From Streptomyces sp. AC512_CC834 (GTDB taxonomy: Bacteria > Actinomycetota > Actinomycetes > Streptomycetales > Streptomycetaceae): a stretch of DNA of 64,000 nt. The position numbers were made by a program, and so were the translations under genes. Below the pieces are notes generated by a model, which did no database searches, was not told the origin of the DNA, and was given only the letters and a program-made list of their open reading frames with translations. The stretch spans positions 1 through 64,000 of the forward strand of contig NZ_JAGMUO010000040.1 in the NCBI RefSeq assembly GCF_019049325.1. Reading direction: 5' to 3'. Of the stretch, positions 60,309 through 64,000 are shown in pieces (the first letter of the stretch is position 1; each line of letters starts with the position of its first letter).

Positions 60309-60875
60309 TCAGCGGACCACGCGGTGGCGGAGGTGGACGACTTTCGCGCCGAAGGTGCGGGTCTCGACGAGTTCGAGGTTCACCCGGCGCTCGTGCTGGG
60401 GAAAGAACGAGGTGCCGCCGCCGACCAGGACCGGGTGGACCATGGTGCGGTACTCGTCGATCAGGTCGGACGCGGCGGCCTCGGCGGCGAGGGTCGCGCC
60501 GCCGATCGAGATGTCGCCATCACCGGGATCGGCCCGCAGGCGCTCGATCTCCTCCGCCAGGGTGCCGGAGGCCAGACGGGTGTTGCTGCCCTGCACTGTC
60601 GCCAGCGTCCTGGAGAACACCACCTTCGGCAGCGCCTTCCAGAGCGCGGCCCACTCGAGCTCCGGGGCGCCGAGCGACGGGTCCTGGTCGGCGGTCTCCC
60701 AGTACAGCATCGTCTCGTACAGTCGTCGCCCCAGCAGGTGGACGCCGGTCTGCCGCAGCTCGTCGGTGAAGTGGCGGAAGACCTCCTCGTCAGGGTCTGT
60801 CCAGTCGAAGGAACCGTCCCGTGCGACGATGTAGCCGTCGAGTGAAACGTTCATCGAATAGGTCACTCTGCGCAT
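60309..60875 (-). CDS. Dihydrofolate reductase-like protein
   Basis: 188 residues of the RibD_C/DHFR-like fold: YSMNVSLDGYIVARDGSFDW, VHLLGRRLYETMLYW, ISIGGATLAAEA. It would be an NADPH-dependent reductase of unknown substrate. Its ATG overlaps the stop of the upstream dehydrogenase (TGATG), and AGAGG stands about 11 bases before. Likely cotranscribed from the MerR-type promoter. Confidence 0.88.
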   Translation of the reverse strand: MRRVTYSMNVSLDGYIVARDGSFDWTDPDEEVFRHFTDELRQTGVHLLGRRLYETMLYWETADQDPSLGAPELEWAALWKALPKVVFSRTLATVQGSNTRLASGTLAEEIERLRADPGDGDISIGGATLAAEAAASDLIDEYRTMVHPVLVGGGTSFFPQHERRVNLELVETRTFGAKVVHLRHRVVR

Positions 60876-61858
60876 CAGAAAAACCTCTCGCTGCCGATCA
60901 GTAGCAGTGACTTTCCCACTGTGGCACGCGCGGCCAGAGCGCGATGCGCTTCGGCGGCCTGCTTCAGCGGGTAGGTGGCGCCGATCGCCGGGCGCAGGTG
61001 TCCCCCGGCGGCGCGTTCCAGTGCCAGGCCCAGCAGTTCCCGGACGGTTTCCTGGTCCGGTGGGCCGTCCATGAGCGGCATGAGCAGTCGTATGCCCCGG
61101 CGTGCGGCCGATTCCCGGTCCGGGGCGGCGAAGCCGTCGGCGGTGCCGTAGGTGACGAACCGCCCGCCGTCCGCGAGCGCGTCGACGGCGGCCGTACCGA
61201 GCGCCCCGCCCGCGCCGTCGTAGACGAGCGCGGCACCGCCGCCGCCGGTCGCCTCGCGCACCCGCTCGATCCAGTCCGCCCGCGTGTAGTCGACGACGGC
61301 CTCGGCGCCCAGGTCGCGGGCCAGGGCCAGCTTGGCGTCGCTGGACGCGGCGGCCACCACGCGGGCTCCGGCGTCGACGGCCAACTGCACCAACAACGAG
61401 CCCGCTCCTCCGGCCGCCGCCGAGACCAGTACCCACTCTCCTTCCCGTGGCGCCCCCAGCCGGTGAAAGCCGAGGGCGGTCACGCCGTCGTGCACCAGTG
61501 CGGCCGCCGTCGCGGCGGCCAGCCCGTCAGGGATCGGCATGATTTCCTCCTCATCCCCGACGACCTGCTCGGCGTAACCCGTGCCGGTTCGCACGGCTAC
61601 CCGTCGGCCGACCCAGGCCGGGTCCACTCCGTCACCGACGGCCCGCACCTCACCCGCTCCGCCGCCACCCGGCACGTACGGCAGCGTTCGCGGGAAGATG
61701 TCCTGGCCCCAGCCGCCGCGCAGCAAGGTGTCCAGGAAGATGACGTCGGCCGCGACCATGCCGACGACGACCTGGCCGGGGCCGGGCACCGGATCGGGCA
61801 GGTCCACCGGGGTCAGCACCTCCGGAGTGCCGAACGAGGCCACTTGGATCGCATGCAT
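60875..61858 (-). CDS. Zinc-type alcohol dehydrogenase/quinone reductase (MDR)
   Basis: 327 residues of the medium-chain dehydrogenase family. PGPGQVVVGMVAADV, VPGGGGAGEVRAVG and the cofactor motif SAAAGGAGSLLVQLA (AxxGxxG) are present, but the structural zinc cysteines are not, so it is a quinone-oxidoreductase type using NADPH. ATG 61858 has AGGG 11 bases upstream. It follows a MerR-type promoter, consistent with response to redox-active or electrophilic compounds. Confidence 0.9.
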   Translation of the reverse strand: MHAIQVASFGTPEVLTPVDLPDPVPGPGQVVVGMVAADVIFLDTLLRGGWGQDIFPRTLPYVPGGGGAGEVRAVGDGVDPAWVGRRVAVRTGTGYAEQVVGDEEEIMPIPDGLAAATAAALVHDGVTALGFHRLGAPREGEWVLVSAAAGGAGSLLVQLAVDAGARVVAAASSDAKLALARDLGAEAVVDYTRADWIERVREATGGGGAALVYDGAGGALGTAAVDALADGGRFVTYGTADGFAAPDRESAARRGIRLLMPLMDGPPDQETVRELLGLALERAAGGHLRPAIGATYPLKQAAEAHRALAARATVGKSLLLIGSERFF

Positions 61859-61893
61859 GAGCAGCACCCTTCAATGAAGACGACGTTCTGCTC

Positions 61894-61924
61894 AGCATCC
61901 AACCTCAAGCTTGGTCGAGGTCAA
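61894..61924 (-). promoter_or_regulatory. MerR-type promoter with 19-bp spacer
   Basis: On the minus strand, TTGACC (61919-61924) and GATGCT (61894-61899) are 19 bp apart. The spacer is filled by the near-palindrome ACCTCAAGCTTGGTCGAGGT (61902-61921), the usual MerR arrangement. No merR gene is next to it in this window. Confidence 0.65.
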
Positions 61925-61998
61925 GGTGGGAAAAGGAGAGTCTCTCCGGCCGCAGACACTTCAAGATGTCCGAGTACTCGACGATGAAGGAGAGCGGT

Positions 61999-62841
61999 AT
62001 GGAGCCATCGGAACTGCGCCGCGCGGTTGAGGCAGGACGGGCGACCGCAGCGGAGCTGGGTCTGCGGGTCGACGATGCGATTGTCATCCACAACTCCGAC
62101 CGCGTCGCGCTGCGCCTGGTCCCCTGCGATGTCCTGGTTCGGGTGGCACCGCTGGGGCAGTTGGCCGATTCCGAGTTCGAAGTGGAGGTTGCCCGCCGTC
62201 TCGCCGATGCCGACGCTCCGGTGGCCGAGCTCGAGCCCCGGGTCGAGCCCCGGGTGTATGTGCGCGATGCCTTCGCCGTTTCGCTCTGGACCTACTACGA
62301 ACCCCTGGGGTCACAGATCGCGCCGGCCGACTACGCGGACGTGTTCCTGCGGCACCATGCCGCCCTGCGCCGGCTCGATCTGGACGCACCGCATTTCACC
62401 GATCGGGTCGCCGCGGCGCTGAGCGAGGTGAACGACCGGGAGCAGTCCCCCGAGCTGTCCGATGCCGACCGGGAATTCCTCAGCGACACACTCGGCGGAC
62501 TGAGTGCCGCGATCGGCCTCGACACAGCCGGCGAGCAGTTGTTGCACGGCGAGCCCCATCCGGGCAACCTCCTGAACACGAGGAGAGGGCCCCTCTTCAT
62601 TGACCTCGCCACGTGCTGCCGCGGGCCGGTCGAGTTCGACCTCGCCCATGCGCCCGAGGGAGTGGGACAGCACTATGCGGGGGCCGACCAGAGCCTGATC
62701 CACCGGTGCCGCGCCCTGAACTGGGCGCTGTTCTCGGCCTGGCGCTGGCGCCGGGACGACCAGATGCCCGACCGGGGGCACTGGAGAGCGGAAGGGCTCA
62801 ACCGGGTTCGTGCCGCGCTCGAGCGCCTCGGGTCGGGCTGA
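61999..62841 (+). CDS. Aminoglycoside phosphotransferase-family protein
   Basis: 280 residues with an APH fold. The catalytic loop reads LLHGEPHPGNLL, Glu replacing the usual Asp of HGDxxxxN, and a metal-binding segment FIDLATCCRGPVEFDLAH follows. AAGGAG lies 6 bases before ATG 61999; an ATG at 61966 has none. It may phosphorylate an antibiotic or other small hydroxyl compound, or be inactive. Lone gene downstream of the MDR promoter, opposite strand. Confidence 0.82.
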   Translation: MEPSELRRAVEAGRATAAELGLRVDDAIVIHNSDRVALRLVPCDVLVRVAPLGQLADSEFEVEVARRLADADAPVAELEPRVEPRVYVRDAFAVSLWTYYEPLGSQIAPADYADVFLRHHAALRRLDLDAPHFTDRVAAALSEVNDREQSPELSDADREFLSDTLGGLSAAIGLDTAGEQLLHGEPHPGNLLNTRRGPLFIDLATCCRGPVEFDLAHAPEGVGQHYAGADQSLIHRCRALNWALFSAWRWRRDDQMPDRGHWRAEGLNRVRAALERLGSG

Positions 62842-62876
62842 TCCGGGAACGACGGAGGGGTTCGGCCGGACACCGT

Positions 62877-63242
62877 CTAGTCGACGGGCGAGACCCGGAT
62901 CAGGTTGCCGTCCGGGTCCGTGACCACGAAGGTGCGGCCGAATACCTCGTCGTGGGGTTCCTCCACCACGGTGACGCCCTTGGCGACCCACTCGGCGTGG
63001 GTCGCGTCGATGGCCGCCGAGGAGCCCGGGATCATGAGGCCGACCTCCGAGGTGCGCGGGGTCTGCGGCGCGAGCCGGTCCGCGCGGCCGCTCCAGAGCG
63101 CGAAGAGGACTCCGGGGGCGACTTCGAACGGGACGTAGCGCGGTGTCGTCATGACGGGCTTGATGTCGAACAGGTCGGAGTAGAAGGCGGTCGCGCGCTC
63201 TACGTCGGTTACGTAGACGAGGAAGAGGTTGGGTGCGGACAT
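62877..63242 (-). CDS. VOC/glyoxalase family protein
   Basis: 121 residues with the paired beta-alpha-beta-beta-beta fold: NLFLVYVTDVERATAFYSDLF, GRTFVVTDPDGNLIRVSPVD. Members include glyoxalases, dioxygenases and bleomycin or fosfomycin resistance proteins; metal ligands are incomplete here, so a binding-protein role is possible. AGGAG precedes ATG 63242. Divergent from a WYL regulator, probably its regulator. Confidence 0.9.
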   Translation of the reverse strand: MSAPNLFLVYVTDVERATAFYSDLFDIKPVMTTPRYVPFEVAPGVLFALWSGRADRLAPQTPRTSEVGLMIPGSSAAIDATHAEWVAKGVTVVEEPHDEVFGRTFVVTDPDGNLIRVSPVD

Positions 63243-63385
63243 GGGTATCGGCTCCTTCCGGGCGGGCGGGCCGGTCGGTTTCGGCCGCCTCGGTGTCAGC
63301 CTCGCGTGGGAACATGACACAGGCTGTCGTGTTCCCGGTTCGGGTTCGGTGTTCGTGTTCGGCGTTTGGGTGAGGAAGGTGTCGT

Positions 63386-64000
63386 ATGAGTCGGCCGCAG
63401 CGTCTGATCGAGCTTCTCGCGGCCCTGCAGACGCGTCGGCAGACCACCGCCGAGGCGCTGGCCGGGGAGCTGGGGGTGTCGACGAGGACCGTTCTGCGCG
63501 ATGTGCGGGCGCTCGTCGACGCCGGGATTCCCGTCTTCACCGAGCGGGGCAAGTACGGCGGCATCAGTCTGCTGCCCGGTGACCAGGCCGACCTGTCGAA
63601 GCTGACGACCGGCGAGGCGGACCTCCTGCGGGCGGTCGGGCTCGACCTCGAACGGGCCCGTCAGCTCGGCGGCGAGGCGGCCGCCCGGTCGGCGCTGCGT
63701 AAGCTCACGCCGCGTCGGGCCCTGCCTCCCGTCCGGGACGACCTGCCGCTCGCGCTGACGGAGGTGATCGCGATCGACAACCGGCCCTGGTTCGCGGACG
63801 CCGCGCCCCTGCCCGATGTCGCGGGCCTGGTCCGGGACGTGCGCAGGGGCCGGCGGCTGCGGATCGCCTACCGGCGCAGCGGCGCCGCGTCCGCGCGGGA
63901 ACTGGTGGTCGACCCTTACGGGCTCGTGCAGCGAGGCGGGCGCTGGTACCTGGTGGCCGACCGGGACGGGCAGCCGCGGATGTTCGCGCTCGCCCGTCTC
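63386..64000 (+). CDS. HTH-WYL domain transcriptional regulator (cut by window end)
   Basis: At least 205 residues seen. An N-terminal HTH_11/DeoR-like winged helix (MSRPQRLIELLAALQTRRQT, then LAGELGVSTRTVLRDVRALVDAG) leads to the WYL region, entered near RLRIAYRRSGAASARELVVDPYGLVQRGGRWYLVA. These regulators sense nucleotides or small ligands through WYL. The 3' end lies beyond 64000. Divergent from the VOC gene with a 143-bp gap. ATG 63386 has GAGGAAGG upstream. Confidence 0.9.
   Translation, partial: MSRPQRLIELLAALQTRRQTTAEALAGELGVSTRTVLRDVRALVDAGIPVFTERGKYGGISLLPGDQADLSKLTTGEADLLRAVGLDLERARQLGGEAAARSALRKLTPRRALPPVRDDLPLALTEVIAIDNRPWFADAAPLPDVAGLVRDVRRGRRLRIAYRRSGAASARELVVDPYGLVQRGGRWYLVADRDGQPRMFALARL

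Overview
The window is chromosomal DNA of a Streptomyces or very close relative. Evidence: very high GC with G/C at nearly all third codon positions, GTG and TTG starts, purine-rich ribosome sites, a Scr1/WhiJ-type XRE-DUF397-ATPase set, and the complete cslA-glxA-GH6 tip-glycan locus next to an AA10 copper oxygenase. From GH6 (29.6 kb) to the diguanylate cyclase cdgA (56 kb) the order matches, as I remember it, the Streptomyces coelicolor SCO2838 to SCO2817 neighbourhood read backwards, so this half is conserved core. The left third and the far right look more accessory.

Layout. 0.3-7.97 kb: TetR/short-chain dehydrogenase divergent pair, AHSA1 protein, SEC-C protein, MFS/HxlR divergent pair with duplicated operators, DUF6412-YidC pair, fumarylacetoacetate hydrolase family enzyme. 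8.0-12.7 kb: a MacB/FtsX-type permease without its ATPase, bordered by decayed IS3 and IS5 transposase pieces, then a membrane Ser/Thr kinase. 13-18 kb: TetR, F420-type oxidoreductase, a sugar-type Gfo/Idh oxidoreductase with a UPF0303 partner, and a divergent ROK repressor that carries a 39-bp minisatellite. 18.1-21.3 kb: LAXTG surface protein, HAD phosphatase, secreted protein, sortase. 21.3-29.3 kb: a receptor kinase with a hemopexin-like outer domain, an HTH-peptide deformylase fusion, a tightly coupled four-gene glycosyltransferase operon, and a P-loop kinase.

29.6-39.1 kb: GH6 endoglucanase, DinB-like protein, GlxA, CslA, NlpC/P60-like wall protein, SPFH protein and AA10 oxygenase. Together they make and trim the glucan at hyphal tips. 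39.4-48.6 kb: IclR regulator, Ehu-type amino-acid/ectoine ABC importer, DUF3830, amidase, 2-hydroxyacid dehydrogenase and a pair of EutA/maleate-isomerase-like proteins, a catabolic island for an unidentified nitrogenous acid. 49-57 kb: pectate lyase, small proteins, a long minisatellite, M6 peptidase, cdgA under a BldD-like box, and a luciferase-like monooxygenase. 57.4-64 kb: DUF3291, a WhiJ-like regulatory set with two DUF397 proteins, reductases behind a MerR-type promoter, a phosphotransferase, and a VOC protein beside a WYL regulator cut by the window end. Three identical tRNA-Lys(CTT) genes lie at 35.7, 39.2 and 52.2 kb.

The best candidates for undescribed biology are the HTH-deformylase fusion with the glycosyltransferase operon (23.1-29.3 kb), the kinase-hemopexin receptor (21.3 kb), the EutA-like pair in which one partner lacks a catalytic cysteine (46.9-48.6 kb), and the recurrent in-frame minisatellite expansions. 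All calls come from reading the sequence; no database search was run.
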